From: Microcaldota archaeon
GTDB taxonomy: Archaea > Micrarchaeota > Micrarchaeia > Micrarchaeales > Micrarchaeaceae
Assembly (NCBI GenBank): GCA_027365815.1
Contig: DAHXLV010000042.1
Location: 1-5,009 of the forward strand
Reading direction: 5' to 3'
DNA length: 5,009 nt
Shown here: positions 4,954 through 5,009 of the stretch, one piece after another
Layout: each line of letters opens with the position of its first letter
Position numbering within the stretch: position 1 is the first letter of the stretch
Translations under genes and position numbers: made by a program
The notes under the pieces: generated by a model
What the model was told of the DNA's origin: nothing
Databases searched by the model: none
The model's input: only the letters and a program-made list of their open reading frames with translations

Positions 4954-5009
4954 TACGCGGCAAGCTTCACGTCTGAATCCGTCACCGTCTTCCTCTTCGC
5001 GTGCTTTGC
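4950..5009 (-). CDS. Archaeal histone, C-terminal fragment (cut by window edge)
   Basis: The minus strand from 5009 encodes the 19-residue tail AKHAKRKTVTDSDVKLAAY followed by TAG (complement of 4950-4952). This matches the end of archaeal histones of the HMf type, where alpha-2 leads into loop L2 (arginine-lysine-threonine) and the short alpha-3. The RKT triplet corresponds to the DNA-contacting loop and the Asp five residues after the Thr to the conserved acidic partner of the RT-D set. The protein ends about five residues sooner than HMfB. The start and remaining two thirds lie beyond the right edge. Archaeal histones wrap DNA as dimers and extended polymers. The frame is short, but the match is specific enough to be confident in the family. 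Confidence 0.85.
   Translation of the reverse strand, partial: AKHAKRKTVTDSDVKLAAY

Noticed and set aside
1..5009. CRISPR array or defence island
   Set aside because: No regularly spaced direct repeats and no defence-related proteins were seen in any frame.

Overview
The window looks like a piece of an archaeal chromosome of roughly 50% G+C. It carries the 3' part of a Cdc48/VAT-type AAA+ ATPase, a tRNA with an intron after position 37, an archaeal-type RNase P RNA, BRE/TATA-like promoters with very short leaders, and the tail of an archaeal histone. Coding regions are rich in ATA (Ile) and AGG (Arg). The histone argues against most Crenarchaeota; a euryarchaeal or DPANN-type lineage (for example Micrarchaeota) is plausible, but this is inference.

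Layout, left to right: (1) 1-88, an AT-rich stretch (about 27% G+C by hand count) with two tandem hairpins that replaces the expected upstream part of cdc48. (2) 89-1441 (+), cdc48 lacking its N domain and the D1 Walker A, with an intact D2 and a C-terminal Met-Tyr-Arg proteasome-docking-like tail. (3) 1477-1595 (+), tRNA with anticodon CAU and a 44-nt intron. (4) 1806-2489 (+), an unrecognised protein resembling a Rossmann/SAM-methyltransferase fold with a glycine-poor loop. (5) 2557-3540 and 3537-4316 (+), a DrrA/DrrB-like ABC exporter operon joined by an ATGA overlap. (6) 4318-4551 (-), RNase P RNA (rnpB), not an open reading frame, recognised from the P4 pseudoknot with its bulged U and the ACAGAA element. 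(7) 4552-4671, a compact divergent promoter region between rnpB and the next gene, with nested inverted repeats. (8) 4672-4953 (+), a small BofA-family membrane protein. (9) 4950-5009 (-), the last 19 codons of an archaeal histone, whose stop codon interlocks with that of the BofA-like gene.

The genes are mostly unrelated housekeeping functions: protein unfolding, tRNA supply, tRNA 5' processing, chromatin and export. Only the two ABC genes form a clear operon. The RNase P RNA here is predicted to process the 5' end of the tRNA here. I see no defence system, CRISPR array or recognisable transposase. The least explained items are the abrupt break in cdc48, the methyltransferase-like protein, and the symmetric rnpB/bofA-like promoter region.
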